Source of the DNA: Bin80 sp026708685
Lineage (GTDB): Bacteria; Bacteroidota; Rhodothermia; Rhodothermales; Bin80
Direction of reading: 5' to 3'
Length of the DNA stretch: 64,000 nucleotides
Assembly: GCA_965200955.1 (NCBI GenBank)
Contig: OZ241742.1
Coordinates: forward strand, 62,001-126,000
Shown here: positions 1 to 8,918 of the stretch, in pieces
Layout of the letters: each line of letters begins with the position of its first letter
How positions within the stretch are numbered: the stretch's first letter is position 1
The notes under the pieces: generated by a model
The model's input: only the letters and a program-made list of their open reading frames with translations
Told to the model about the DNA's origin: nothing
Database searches by the model: none
Program-made: the position numbers and the translations under genes

Positions 1-1
1 A

Positions 2-526
2 CCCGTTCTCGTTGAAGAGGAAGGGAAGCCACGTTGTGTATCGTGCAATCTGTGTGCAAAAGCATGCCCGCCTATGGCGATCTCCATGCAGTCCAAAGAA
101 GTGGATGATCCTAACAGCAGTAAAGAACGTGAACCCGCATGGTTTGAAATCAACATGCTACGCTGTATTTACTGCGGATTTTGTGAAGAGGTATGCCCGG
201 AGGAAGCGATCGTCATGTCAAAAGAATATGACCTTACGTTTCAAGACAGAGACGAGGCAATCTTTGGACTCGATCGCTTGTTAGTCCCATCGGAGCGTCT
301 CACGGATCGCCTTGAGTATTTGGAGGAATCCCGCAACCAGCAGGAGAATGAAGAGCCATGGCAGCACCGCAAGGATAACAACCTCCACAGTCTGCGTGAT
401 CGGGAGTATGTACAGGATTTGGCTGAACATCAAATGCCCACACTGAAAAACACACATTTGCGATCCGAACAGCCGATTGCTTCTGAAAATACCTGGGAAG
501 GTCGTCCACCGTCAGACCATGGCTGA
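2..526 (+). CDS. nuoI: NADH-quinone oxidoreductase subunit I (5' end outside window)
   Basis: Ferredoxin-like subunit of respiratory complex I that carries two 4Fe-4S clusters (N6a/N6b) between the peripheral arm and the membrane quinone site. The frame is open from base 2. The first cluster motif CVSCNLCAKACP falls before the first internal ATG (74), so that ATG is not the true start and the gene is 5'-truncated by the window. The second motif CIYCGFCEEVCP lies about 30 residues later, the normal NuoI spacing. The C-terminal tail after the cluster domain is acidic and Gln/Asn/His-rich, as often seen in this family. The stop overlaps the start of the next gene by 8 bp, so the two are probably cotranscribed. 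Upstream nuo genes are not visible. Confidence 0.93.
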   Translation, partial: PVLVEEEGKPRCVSCNLCAKACPPMAISMQSKEVDDPNSSKEREPAWFEINMLRCIYCGFCEEVCPEEAIVMSKEYDLTFQDRDEAIFGLDRLLVPSERLTDRLEYLEESRNQQENEEPWQHRKDNNLHSLRDREYVQDLAEHQMPTLKNTHLRSEQPIASENTWEGRPPSDHG

Positions 527-977
527 CACGGGTTCTCAGCAACGCAGGACCGACTTGCTTGAACAAATGCGTTACCTCATTGACGAGGTCACTGCATTAC
601 GAGAGGTGATGTCGAGAATGCATGAATCCCAGATCACCAACACCGAGAGAGGCCCATCGGTCAAACAACGCTACGGAGCGATCATCATGCGAGATAGCAA
701 TGAACTGCTACCAGCACTGAAAAAACTCGTCGGGGTCAAGAGGACAAAGAAGAAACGAAACCGTGACTGGAATCAAATTCCCTTGGAAGAGATTCTTTCA
801 GAATTGAAATCGGCTCGTCAATCCGTAGTGGAAACCATCCTTGCCCTTGATGAAACCCATTGGAATCAAGAGATCACTTCGGGCATCAATGTCTATCAAT
901 TGTTGCTGAATGCATCTCACAAAGACGCGGACACCCTTCGTGAAATTGCACAACTTCTCTATCATGATTTTTCATGA
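519..977 (+). CDS. DinB-like four-helix protein, function unknown
   Basis: A 152-aa protein starting at ATG 519, inside the last codons of nuoI. An in-frame ATG at 477 would give a longer overlap and is less likely. The sequence is predicted all-helical. The C-terminal half has the layout of DinB/YfiT-type domains: a helix with the pattern SELKSARQSVVETILALDE, then Trp, a short linker and a final helix with His-Lys-Asp followed by DTLREIAQLL. In metal-binding DinB members a His triad lies in such helices; only part of it can be seen here (H at ASHKDAD), so a metal site is unproven. The stop overlaps the holA start (ATGA), which implies translational coupling. The family assignment is by pattern only. 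Confidence 0.6.
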   Translation: MADTGSQQRRTDLLEQMRYLIDEVTALREVMSRMHESQITNTERGPSVKQRYGAIIMRDSNELLPALKKLVGVKRTKKKRNRDWNQIPLEEILSELKSARQSVVETILALDETHWNQEITSGINVYQLLLNASHKDADTLREIAQLLYHDFS

Positions 978-2050
978 CGGCACAACGCAGAAAAAAGCAG
1001 TCGGCCGTTGAAATCTATCAGGAAATTCAGCAAGACTTTGAGCAAGACAGAATCAAGCCGGTGTATCTCTTTTATGGAGATGAGTCGTACCTCTCTGATC
1101 AGCTGCAAGCTACCCTGATTGATCAGGTATTACTACCAGAGGATAGAGATTTTAACTTAGATATTCTACAGGGAGATGAAATAACAGCCCAGTCGGCCTA
1201 CAATATTTGTCAGATGGTTCCGATGATGGTAGAGCGACGGGTTGTTGTGATTCGGGGATTTGATCAGATCAGGGGCAATAAGCTATTCGCCTCTCTTGCG
1301 AAGCAGCCCAACCCTGCGGCCGTGGTCCTGTTAATCTGTGACGGGAATCCCCGATTCAATGCGGATCCATATCGTGCATTGAAAAAAAATTCAGAAGCCG
1401 TTCAAGTTGCTGAATTTGCTCCGCTCTGGAAAAATCAGGCGATGAAGTTTGCCCGAGACTATGCAGCTGGACAGGGATGCCAGCTTGAGCCAGGTGTGGT
1501 TCAGATATTGATTGAGTTTTTGGGGACAAGTCTGGCACTGATTGTTCAGGAAATCGAGAAACTCATCACCTATATTGGCGATCGGAATCCCAGAGTGATT
1601 CAGAAGGAGGATGTGATCCAAGCGAGTGGACAAACCCGTGATATCAATGTGTTTGAACTTCAGGATGCAATCAGTCAACGCAGGGCCATAGATGCTCACC
1701 GCATTACGGCTCAGCTGCTATCAAGTGCATCTTCAAGACCCGGAGAAGCCATACGGATTGTGGCTATCCTGACGGGTTATTTTGTACGTCTGTGGAAATT
1801 GCATGAAGCACGAAGGAGGAGAGTTCCAAGATCAGAGATGGCTAAACAATTGGGAGTGCCTCCTACGATCTTGAACAAGTATTTTGATGCTGCCAATGTG
1901 TGGTCACTCCATGATGTGAAGCATGCCATGCAACTGCTATTAAGTGTCGACTGCGAAATCAAAGGCCTCTCAAAACGCAGCCCCCAGCTCATCATGACCT
2001 TACTGATCACTCAACTTCTGTCCGAACCCTTACGCCCTCATCAACGATGA
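974..2050 (+). CDS. holA: DNA polymerase III subunit delta
   Basis: The delta subunit of the clamp loader opens the beta sliding clamp during replication. The 358-aa length is normal. The N-terminal region has the family hallmark PVYLFYGDESYLSDQ followed by a degenerate AAA+ domain without a functional Walker A, as expected for delta. The middle contains the typical helical stretch with EIEKLITYIGDRN and the 'DINVFELQDAIS' segment, and the C-terminal collar domain ends in LLLSVDCEIKGLSKRSPQLIM, another well-conserved holA signature. The start ATG overlaps the upstream TGA. The gene is the last of a three-gene run and is followed by a long gene-free region containing a MITE-like repeat. Confidence 0.95.
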   Translation: MTAQRRKKQSAVEIYQEIQQDFEQDRIKPVYLFYGDESYLSDQLQATLIDQVLLPEDRDFNLDILQGDEITAQSAYNICQMVPMMVERRVVVIRGFDQIRGNKLFASLAKQPNPAAVVLLICDGNPRFNADPYRALKKNSEAVQVAEFAPLWKNQAMKFARDYAAGQGCQLEPGVVQILIEFLGTSLALIVQEIEKLITYIGDRNPRVIQKEDVIQASGQTRDINVFELQDAISQRRAIDAHRITAQLLSSASSRPGEAIRIVAILTGYFVRLWKLHEARRRRVPRSEMAKQLGVPPTILNKYFDAANVWSLHDVKHAMQLLLSVDCEIKGLSKRSPQLIMTLLITQLLSEPLRPHQR

Positions 2051-2093
2051 GGTGAGCTTCCATTTTTACCAATCACGACTTAAGGATACTTGT

Positions 2094-2191
2094 GGGCCTT
2101 TTGCAAAACCTCCCAGTCAACTCTAAAAAATACGTCAGAGGTGCTTCAGAGCAATATTTCTACGAAAACTCTGAGGTTTTGCAAAAGCCTC
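2094..2191 (-). repeat. 98-bp MITE-like element, copy 1
   Basis: A non-coding element with imperfect terminal inverted repeats, GGGCCTTTTGCAAAACCT at the left and GGTTTTGCAAAAGCCTC at the right. The reverse complement aligns along its whole length with copies at 21845-21942 and 21963-22060. It is flanked by a perfect 4-bp direct repeat TTGT (2090-2093 and 2192-2195), consistent with a transposition target duplication. It lies in the gene-free region just after holA and encodes nothing. Confidence 0.85.
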
Positions 2192-2662
2192 TTGTATATC
2201 CATAAATCATCGATACAATGATCCCGTGATAAGAATTCAAATATTGTGTGAAAGTGATGGAAACCTGCCTAATGCTCAATAAACCTTAGTGGTGGACGAA
2301 TTGCTGAGTGACGATAGTATCAACATCTTGGATGGTACCACTTGGGTCGTATTCGTGGATGAATCCTTGGCTTGCCCATCACATCAAACCTTTCCACAGG
2401 ACTCAGAGATGATGGAGTCATCTTCAATTACCGTCCAAAAAGACGTATGCTTTCAGATTCAGTTGCATTGATCATGAACGAGTCATGCGACTGGAATCCA
2501 TCGTAGGGAGGACTGCAAGTGACATCTTTCGTCAAGTACGCTTGTAGATAGGATGATTGTCACGATCCAGATTACAGGGTGCTTCCACGACTATTGTTCA
2601 CGCTTTGAACCTTTTGCAGATCAACGGAGTTTACCCCTTTTATGCTCCTCATTCTCCGTATG
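2192..2662. other. Gene-free stretch before tRNA-Val
   Basis: About 470 bp with only short open frames (a 60-codon frame at 2289-2471 has no family resemblance and no clear ribosome binding site). It must contain the promoter of the tRNA, but no convincing -33/-7 or -35/-10 pair stands out. Confidence 0.5.
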
Positions 2663-2739
2663 GGGCTCTTAGCTCAGTGGTTTAGAGCGCTCGCCTCACA
2701 CGCGAGAGGTCACAGGTTCGAATCCCGTAGGGCCCACCA
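2663..2739 (+). tRNA. tRNA-Val (anticodon CAC), CCA encoded
   Basis: A complete cloverleaf can be folded. The acceptor stem GGGCTCT pairs with AGGGCCC with one G-U pair. The D-arm is GCTC/GAGC, and the anticodon stem CTCGC/GCGAG encloses loop CTCACAC, giving anticodon CAC, which reads GUG. The T-loop is TTCGAAT. Discriminator A is followed by an encoded CCA. One oddity is an A-C mismatch in the T stem (ACAGG with CCCGT). No other tRNA was found nearby. Confidence 0.95.
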
Positions 2740-2761
2740 CGAATGTTATCCTTTTCATGAA

Positions 2762-5110
2762 ATGCTAAAATCAACAATTCTTATCCTGTTGATGATTGGG
2801 TTGATGCCTGATTCCAATGCCAATGATGTTGCCCGTATGGACGAATTTGGAACATCCATTGCCATGGGTGACGGTTACTTATTTATTTCTGAAACGGGTG
2901 GATTTCAAAGCCCAGGAACTGTGCACATCTACATACAGGGAGAGGATCAGCAATGGGTTCTCAACCAATCCCTGCAAGGTTTAGATGCCCAAGTGGGTGA
3001 TAGATTTGGGACAGCGATTGCATACAGTGATGGTGTCCTTGCCGTTGCGGATGGCTCAAAGGTGTATGTATTTGAACACGATCATCAACCTATAGGCAGT
3101 TTTGTACAGTCTGCCTTGCTCACCTCTTCCGCTCCCACATTCGGCAGTGGTGCTCTCGCACTGGATCAGGGCTGGCTAGCGGTAGGCACATCTTTGAGGA
3201 ATGGATTCACGGGGCCCGTCTATCTTTACTCGAACAGTGAACAGGGAGAGTGGACCCAACAAGCACTTCTTGAAGAACCTTCCGTCTGGGAAGATTCCAT
3301 GTTTGGTGTTGCCCTCTCTATGGATCAGGGCTCACTACTGGTAGGAGCTCCAAACGCATGTGAAGCCTATTTGTACGCTTATATGGACGGTCAGTGGGGG
3401 CTGTCAGTAGCACTCCCCTGCGGAGAGTTGGGTCAAGACTCCATGTTTGGAATGTCCCTAGATCTCAAGGGATCTCTTGCTGTGATTACGGCTCCCAGAG
3501 CGAACGACTATTCTGGTGTTGTCACTGTATGGCATCCCAGTGAGCTGGACCCGCCTAAATGGATATCGAGCGGCTCTATCGTTTCGCGAGATCAGAATGT
3601 GCCCTATATGATGGGCTCACATGTTCACATCCTGGATGAACAACAAATCATTGTGGGAGCACCTGTTCTAGGACGAATGGATGATGGTACCGCAGAGCCT
3701 AATGTACGCATCTATTCTCCTTCAGAGGGTGGATACTGGGATGCACCATATACGACACTGCCAGACATTGTGCTCACTCCTCGCTCCGTCATAGAATCCA
3801 ATGGAGCCATGTTGACCATTGGCATGCCTTCCAGTGCGTACGGAGAGGGTACGGCTCAACTAATGACCCTTGATGCTGGTACATGGAAGAAAGCACAGGA
3901 ACTCATTTATGTAGGACAGCAGATGCCTCGGCAAGCAGGGATGTCCTGTGGCTTGGATGGAATGGCTGGCGAATTTGACTGTGGGCGAGTAGATCTTGTT
4001 TCCTTTCTGCCGAACGAAGAGATGGACATGAATCGGGGAGTGCGTCTCAATGATGTGTGGGGATGGACCGATCCCGAAACCGCAATTGAATATGGACTGG
4101 TTGGGCATATGGAAGGCACGGCCTTTATCGATTTAAGCAATCCAGCACTGCCTAAGTACCTTGGCACTCTTCCGCGTACAGCAGGCTCCCCGGGAAGTAC
4201 CTGGCGTGACATCAAGGTATATCAGGATCATGCCTATATCGTTGCCGATCGTGCTAAAACGCATGGAATGCAGATTTTTGACTTGAGGCAGCTCAGAGAC
4301 CTCACCGACACCCCTGTTGAGTTTGAAGTCACAGCACATTATGACCTGATCCACAGTGCTCACAACATTGTGATTAACGAAGAAACTGGTTTTGGTTTTG
4401 CCGTTGGAGCTTCAGGAGGCGGCAATACATGTGGCGGTGGACTTCACATGATAGATCTTCGTGAACCTCAGTCTCCAGAGTTTGTGGGATGTTTTGCGGA
4501 TGAGACGACGGGGCGGAGCAGAACGGGCTACAGCCATGATGCACAGTGCGTGATCTATCATGGACCTGATTCCAATTATGCTGGACGAGAAATCTGTTTT
4601 GGTGCCAACGAGACCGCACTCAGCATTGCCGATGTCACCGATAAGGAAAATCCAGTTTCCATTGCATCAGCCACCTACCCCAATGCCACCTATGTGCATC
4701 AGGGATGGCTGACCGAAGATCACACCTATTTCTTTCAGAATGACGAATTAGATGAACTTGCTGGTAATGTTGAAAAGACGCGTACAATGGTGTGGGATGT
4801 CAGCGAATTGAGCGATCCGATCATGATACGTGAATTCTTCGGACCCACCTCAGCGACAGACCACAATCTATATATACATGGTGATGTGATGTATCAGACC
4901 AATAACGCTGTTGGTTTACGGATCATTGATATATCCTCCCCCGAAGATCCGTTGGACATTGGACATTTTGATACCACACCCTATGGCTTTGACGATGCCG
5001 GATTTAATGGGACATGGAGCAGTTATCCCTATTTTGACAGCGGTATGATCATTGTTACGAGTCGTAGAGAAGGCTTGTTTGTTCTAAAAAAACAGTCACT
5101 TGATATTTAG
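2762..5110 (+). CDS. Exported choice-of-anchor B / LVIVD-type propeller protein
   Basis: A 782-aa exported protein. The open frame runs back through the tRNA, so the start is set at ATG 2762, which gives the signal peptide MLKSTILILLMIGLMPDSNA. Residues ~25-420 hold repeated segments such as 'GDRFGTAIAYSDGVLAV' and 'SMFGVALSMDQGSLLVGAP', resembling FG-GAP/integrin-like propeller blades. From about residue 430 the protein matches the choice-of-anchor-B domain: VWGWTDPETAIEYGLVGHM, GTAFIDLSNPALPKYLGTL, DIKVYQDHAYIVADRA, repeated 'W.V.DL..P....EF' blades and HDAQCVIYHGPD. It lacks a T9SS C-terminal domain and any lipobox. A surface or periplasmic structural role is inferred; no catalytic motif was seen. 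Confidence 0.85.
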   Translation: MLKSTILILLMIGLMPDSNANDVARMDEFGTSIAMGDGYLFISETGGFQSPGTVHIYIQGEDQQWVLNQSLQGLDAQVGDRFGTAIAYSDGVLAVADGSKVYVFEHDHQPIGSFVQSALLTSSAPTFGSGALALDQGWLAVGTSLRNGFTGPVYLYSNSEQGEWTQQALLEEPSVWEDSMFGVALSMDQGSLLVGAPNACEAYLYAYMDGQWGLSVALPCGELGQDSMFGMSLDLKGSLAVITAPRANDYSGVVTVWHPSELDPPKWISSGSIVSRDQNVPYMMGSHVHILDEQQIIVGAPVLGRMDDGTAEPNVRIYSPSEGGYWDAPYTTLPDIVLTPRSVIESNGAMLTIGMPSSAYGEGTAQLMTLDAGTWKKAQELIYVGQQMPRQAGMSCGLDGMAGEFDCGRVDLVSFLPNEEMDMNRGVRLNDVWGWTDPETAIEYGLVGHMEGTAFIDLSNPALPKYLGTLPRTAGSPGSTWRDIKVYQDHAYIVADRAKTHGMQIFDLRQLRDLTDTPVEFEVTAHYDLIHSAHNIVINEETGFGFAVGASGGGNTCGGGLHMIDLREPQSPEFVGCFADETTGRSRTGYSHDAQCVIYHGPDSNYAGREICFGANETALSIADVTDKENPVSIASATYPNATYVHQGWLTEDHTYFFQNDELDELAGNVEKTRTMVWDVSELSDPIMIREFFGPTSATDHNLYIHGDVMYQTNNAVGLRIIDISSPEDPLDIGHFDTTPYGFDDAGFNGTWSSYPYFDSGMIIVTSRREGLFVLKKQSLDI

Positions 5111-5218
5111 TCTATCGAAAATCATGATTGAAATTGGATCATTAAGGCTATCAACTGTGTAAACGTTTTCAAGAACCTAAAACGCATTACCTGAAGCACT
5201 TTTACTGGAAGACACCCT

Positions 5219-6058
5219 ATGTACGTTTCCCGTCGCCAGCGGATGCTGGATCAATATCTAAAGGAGATCGGCCAGATTGACTTGGTGACTCCCGCAGAAG
5301 AGGCAGAACTTGCCCGGCGCATCAAACAAGGAGATGAAGACGCTTTGTTGAAGTTGACGCGTGCGAATCTCCGATTTGTTGTATCGGTCGCAAAAAAATT
5401 TCAAGGACAAGGTCTTCATCTCACCGATCTGATCAATGAAGGCAATTATGGACTGATTAAAGCAGCCAAGCGTTTTGATGAAACGCGGGGCTTCAAGTTC
5501 ATTTCCTATGCAGTCTGGTGGATACGCCAGTCGATTCTCCAAGCTCTTGCAGAGCAGGGGCGCGTCGTGCGTCTTCCACTGAATCAAATCGGCACGATCA
5601 GCAAGATTCGAAAAAGCAGTGCCCGGCTGTCTCAGGAACATGAGCGGGATCCAAATCTGGACGAGCTGTCGATGGATCTTCAAATTGACATTGAAAAGAT
5701 TCGCAGTGCAATGCAGCGCACGAGTCGTCATCTCAGCATGGATGCCCCCTTCAATGATGAAGACGAGAATAGCCTGCTGGATGTGCTTCCCAGTGATGAA
5801 GTTGCACCGCCCGATGATCCCCTTCGCGGCGAATCCCTCAAGATTGATATCGAAGTGGCCCTCAGTACGCTATGTCCACGCGAAGCCGAAATCACTAGAC
5901 TTTTTTTTGGAGTCGGTCGTGAACATCCGTTGACGCTAGAGGAAATCGGACTTCGGTTTGATCTGACTCGTGAACGGGTTCGCCAGATCAAGGAAAAAGC
6001 GATCCGAAAACTCAGACAGAAGCACCGTCACGAACACCTCAAATTCCACACACGATAG
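5219..6058 (+). CDS. rpoD: Primary RNA polymerase sigma factor, RpoD/SigA family (Bacteroidetes-type)
   Basis: Directs core RNA polymerase to housekeeping promoters. At 279 aa it is far shorter than proteobacterial RpoD, because region 1.1 and the non-conserved insert are absent, as usual in Bacteroidetes and relatives. Region 1.2 is DQYLKEIGQIDLVTPAEE. Region 2 includes NLRFVVSVAKKFQGQGLHLTD and the -10 recognition helix with YAVWWIRQSI. Region 3 follows, then region 4.2 with LTLEEIGLRFDLTRERVRQI, the -35 helix-turn-helix. The ATG at 5219 fits the standard N-terminus (MYVSRRQRMLDQYL). The gene is monocistronic, with about 100 bp of non-coding DNA on each side. Confidence 0.93.
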   Translation: MYVSRRQRMLDQYLKEIGQIDLVTPAEEAELARRIKQGDEDALLKLTRANLRFVVSVAKKFQGQGLHLTDLINEGNYGLIKAAKRFDETRGFKFISYAVWWIRQSILQALAEQGRVVRLPLNQIGTISKIRKSSARLSQEHERDPNLDELSMDLQIDIEKIRSAMQRTSRHLSMDAPFNDEDENSLLDVLPSDEVAPPDDPLRGESLKIDIEVALSTLCPREAEITRLFFGVGREHPLTLEEIGLRFDLTRERVRQIKEKAIRKLRQKHRHEHLKFHTR

Positions 6059-6064
6059 CCAGTG

Positions 6065-6086
6065 GAATCCATCATATTATGGATTC
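6065..6086 (+). terminator. Perfect 8-bp hairpin just after the sigma factor gene
   Basis: GAATCCAT and ATGGATTC form a perfect 8-bp stem with a 6-nt loop, beginning 7 bp after the sigma gene stop. No T-run follows, so this may be an RNA-stabilising hairpin or an inefficient terminator. Confidence 0.4.
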
Positions 6087-6195
6087 GTCTATAAAATGTA
6101 ACCATTCACAAAAATGAAACGTACTACATCAAGGGTGTCTTGTTACAGATGATCAATTGTCCACTCACCCGTCTACTACTTAGCTCCATTGCAGG

Positions 6196-7548
6196 ATGAC
6201 CTCAAAACTATTTATACGCTGTTTTTGTATGGCTCTTTGTGCCTTGATTGCACAGCCCTCTATTACAAAAGCTCAGCAAACGATCACCTTTCAGGAGGCG
6301 GTTCGAATTGCACTGGATCAAAATACGCAACTGCGACAGAGTGCCAATCAGGTTCGCATCAGTGAGATCAATGTTCAGTCGGCACGAGCTGCATTTTTGC
6401 CGAATTTCAATTTAAGCAGTGGTACAGGGACCAATTTCGGACTTTCTTTTGATACCAATGTAGGGGAGCTGCGCACAACGCGTAATACTCGCTTTAACGT
6501 GAATGCATTTAGTTCGGTGAACATCTTTGACGGGTTTCAATCTCAGGCATCACTGCGCCAAAGTCGGCTTGCGGTTGAGTCAGACGATCTGAGATTGGAT
6601 CGGCAGCGCCAGTTCGTTGTTTTTCAGGTCGCCAGTCAATTTCTTGCATACATTTCGGCGGCGGAACAGATTAAGGTGCAACAAGAAAATCTGATAGCTG
6701 CAACCCAGCTGCTATCGCAGATTGAGGAATTTGTACGCGTGGGCACTCGTCCTGTATCCGATCTATACCAGCAACAGGCGAATGTGGAACAAGCCGAACT
6801 TGCCATCCTGCAGACTGAGCAACTGGTTCAGATCTCCGAGGCAAACCTACTTCAGATTCTTCGCTTGGATCCTTTGGGTTCCTATGAGTTCATTGTTCCC
6901 GATCTGACTGAAGATGCCTTCATCCCCGAAGATCTTGATCTCACAGATCTCTTCATGCGTGCTCAACAGCAACGTGGAGATCTGCGTGCTCAGGAAGTTG
7001 CTGTTGACGCAGCTGCCCAGGGGTTACGTCTTGCACGAAGTAGTAGCTTGCCCCAGTTGAGTTTCTCAGCGGGTGCTGGGTCCAGTTTTAACAGTGGGAT
7101 TGAACAAGTGGGATTTATCGATCAATTGGACCGAAACTTTTCTCAATCTGTCTCTCTGTCACTGAACCTTCCAGTGTTTAACCGCTTGAGGACTCGTACA
7201 CAGGTTCAGCGTGCTCAGGTCTCTTATGATAATGCTAAACTGAATGTGGAAGCCATTGAGCAACAAATCGGAGTGGAGATTCGCCAAGCCTACCTTGACT
7301 ATTTGACTGCAGAGAAACAGCTTGACGTATCCAGACGGCAGCTGGAATTTCGTGAACAGGCACTGGAGGCTGCTCGTGAACGCTACAATGTAGGTGCGGC
7401 CACGCTTGTAGAGCTGACGCAGGCACAGTCCGATTTTGTACAGGCATCACAGGATGAAGTCACCGCCAAGTATACTATTTTTGTACGGAAACGGCTGATT
7501 CGTTACTACACGGGAGAGCTGAATCCGACCCTTCCATTATTTGATTAA
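6196..7548 (+). CDS. TolC-family outer membrane efflux protein
   Basis: Trimeric outer-membrane channel component of a tripartite efflux or secretion system. It is 450 aa with a signal peptide ending ...QPSITKAQ. Two homologous halves can be seen, each opening with a long helix: 'QEAVRIALDQNTQLRQSANQ' at ~residues 33-55 and 'QQRGDLRAQEVAVDAAAQGL' at ~residues 257-277. Each is followed by beta-strand segments (ATFLPN-like 'AAFLPNFNLSSGTG' and 'SSLPQLSFSAGAGS') and a second long coiled-coil helix with many Gln and Ala residues. It is followed after 5 bp by the adaptor gene, and that in turn by an ABC ATPase, so the three form an operon. Confidence 0.92.
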   Translation: MTSKLFIRCFCMALCALIAQPSITKAQQTITFQEAVRIALDQNTQLRQSANQVRISEINVQSARAAFLPNFNLSSGTGTNFGLSFDTNVGELRTTRNTRFNVNAFSSVNIFDGFQSQASLRQSRLAVESDDLRLDRQRQFVVFQVASQFLAYISAAEQIKVQQENLIAATQLLSQIEEFVRVGTRPVSDLYQQQANVEQAELAILQTEQLVQISEANLLQILRLDPLGSYEFIVPDLTEDAFIPEDLDLTDLFMRAQQQRGDLRAQEVAVDAAAQGLRLARSSSLPQLSFSAGAGSSFNSGIEQVGFIDQLDRNFSQSVSLSLNLPVFNRLRTRTQVQRAQVSYDNAKLNVEAIEQQIGVEIRQAYLDYLTAEKQLDVSRRQLEFREQALEAARERYNVGAATLVELTQAQSDFVQASQDEVTAKYTIFVRKRLIRYYTGELNPTLPLFD

Positions 7549-7553
7549 AGACT

Positions 7554-8915
7554 ATGGCGAAGAAAAAGAATCGCACGCGTACCATCCTGATCATCATTGG
7601 GATTATCATCGTTCTGATGATCATCCTTGGATTCATCGGACAACGGTTCAGGGGGCCGAATGCAACCAGAGTAGAAATCGTCAATGCACAGGTACGAACC
7701 GTGACCCAGACCGTGACCGCTTCGGGACGTGTCCAGCCCGAAGTTGAGATTGTCATCAGTCCTGATGTCTCTGGCGAAATCGTTCATCTACCCGTCGTTG
7801 AAGGCCAGCAGGTACTGAAAGGCGAAGTGCTTGCACGAATCAAGGCAGACTTTTACGTGGCACAAGTAGAGCAGGCCGAAGCACAGCTCTCGCAGTCCAA
7901 GGCGAATCTTGCACAACGAGAGGCAAACCTGCTGTTGCAAGAGTTGACTCTTGAGCGGCAGCGTCAATTATATGAGGCCCAAGTCATTCCTCTGGACCAA
8001 TATGAACAGAGCGATACCGAGTACAAGATTGCACAAGCAGACTTGAATGCCGCACAGTTCAATGTAGAGAGTTCTGAAGCACGTCTGCGTGAGTTTCGAG
8101 AGCAACTCCGAAAGACAGTACTCTATGCTCCCATGTCTGGAACGATCAGCCAACTCAATATTGAGCTGGGCGAACGTGTGACTGGGAATGAACTCCAGAT
8201 CGGTACCTCCGTGATGACCGTGGCCCGCCTTGATCAGATGGAACTTGAAGTTGAAGTGAGTGAAAATGATGTGGTTAATGTAGCCCTTGGAGATACAGCA
8301 TCTATTGAGGTGGATGCCTATCCCGAACGTCAGTTCAGAGGAGTGGTCACTGAAATTGCCAACTCAGCCCGACTTCAGGGAAGTACATTTCAAGAGCAAG
8401 TGACCAACTTCCCCGTCAAGATTCGTATCCTTGACCCCCATAATGCTGAGGCAAGAGATATCGGCACCACGGATGCCGGGCTCCTTGGCGAAACTCCCGC
8501 TGTTGAAGACTATCCAAGTTTTCGACCTGGGATGAGTGGCACGGTTGACATTTTTACTAATACCGTTGCAGATGTGCTAACGGTTCCGATTCAGGCGGTT
8601 ACGGTACGTGATTTTGCCCCGATTGAACGTGCAAGAAAACGAAAAGCATCCGATGATGCACCATCAGATTCAACGGACGATCCTGTGGAACTCGATTCCC
8701 AGCAAGAGGATCTGCAGCGGATGGTCTTCATGGTTCGTGAGGACATGACCATTGAGGCGATGCCCGTCTCTACGGGGCTTGCGGATGACCGATTCATTGA
8801 AATTCAATCGGGGATAGAAGGCGGGACCAGAGTTGTCAATGGACCTTACAGTGCAGTGAGTCGAGAGTTAAGCGATGGAGATGTGGTGGAAGAGCGTGAA
8901 AGTCGGGAGATCTGA
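7554..8915 (+). CDS. Periplasmic adaptor (MacA/HlyD family) of an efflux system
   Basis: Membrane-fusion protein joining an inner-membrane ABC transporter to the TolC channel. It is 453 aa. A single N-terminal TM helix (TILIIIGIIIVLMIILGFI) is followed by a barrel-sandwich lipoyl-like half with 'TASGRVQPEVEIVISPDVSG' and 'VVEGQQVLKGEVLARI'. Next comes a coiled-coil hairpin (EAQLSQSKANLAQREANLLL... to ...SEARLREFREQLRK), then the second lipoyl half 'TVLYAPMSGTISQLNIELGE'. Beta-barrel and membrane-proximal domains follow. A low-complexity Asp/Ser/Glu segment (~residues 360-382) interrupts the C-terminal domain and is probably a surface loop. It lies 5 bp after the TolC gene and 3 bp before the ATPase gene. 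Confidence 0.92.
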   Translation: MAKKKNRTRTILIIIGIIIVLMIILGFIGQRFRGPNATRVEIVNAQVRTVTQTVTASGRVQPEVEIVISPDVSGEIVHLPVVEGQQVLKGEVLARIKADFYVAQVEQAEAQLSQSKANLAQREANLLLQELTLERQRQLYEAQVIPLDQYEQSDTEYKIAQADLNAAQFNVESSEARLREFREQLRKTVLYAPMSGTISQLNIELGERVTGNELQIGTSVMTVARLDQMELEVEVSENDVVNVALGDTASIEVDAYPERQFRGVVTEIANSARLQGSTFQEQVTNFPVKIRILDPHNAEARDIGTTDAGLLGETPAVEDYPSFRPGMSGTVDIFTNTVADVLTVPIQAVTVRDFAPIERARKRKASDDAPSDSTDDPVELDSQQEDLQRMVFMVREDMTIEAMPVSTGLADDRFIEIQSGIEGGTRVVNGPYSAVSRELSDGDVVEERESREI

Positions 8916-8918
8916 TCT

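Noticed and set aside
2642..2761. The open frame for the choice-of-anchor-B protein extends back through the tRNA-Val (start 2642).
   Set aside because: The N-terminal 40 codons are translated from tRNA sequence. ATG 2762 gives a proper signal peptide, so the longer start is an artefact.
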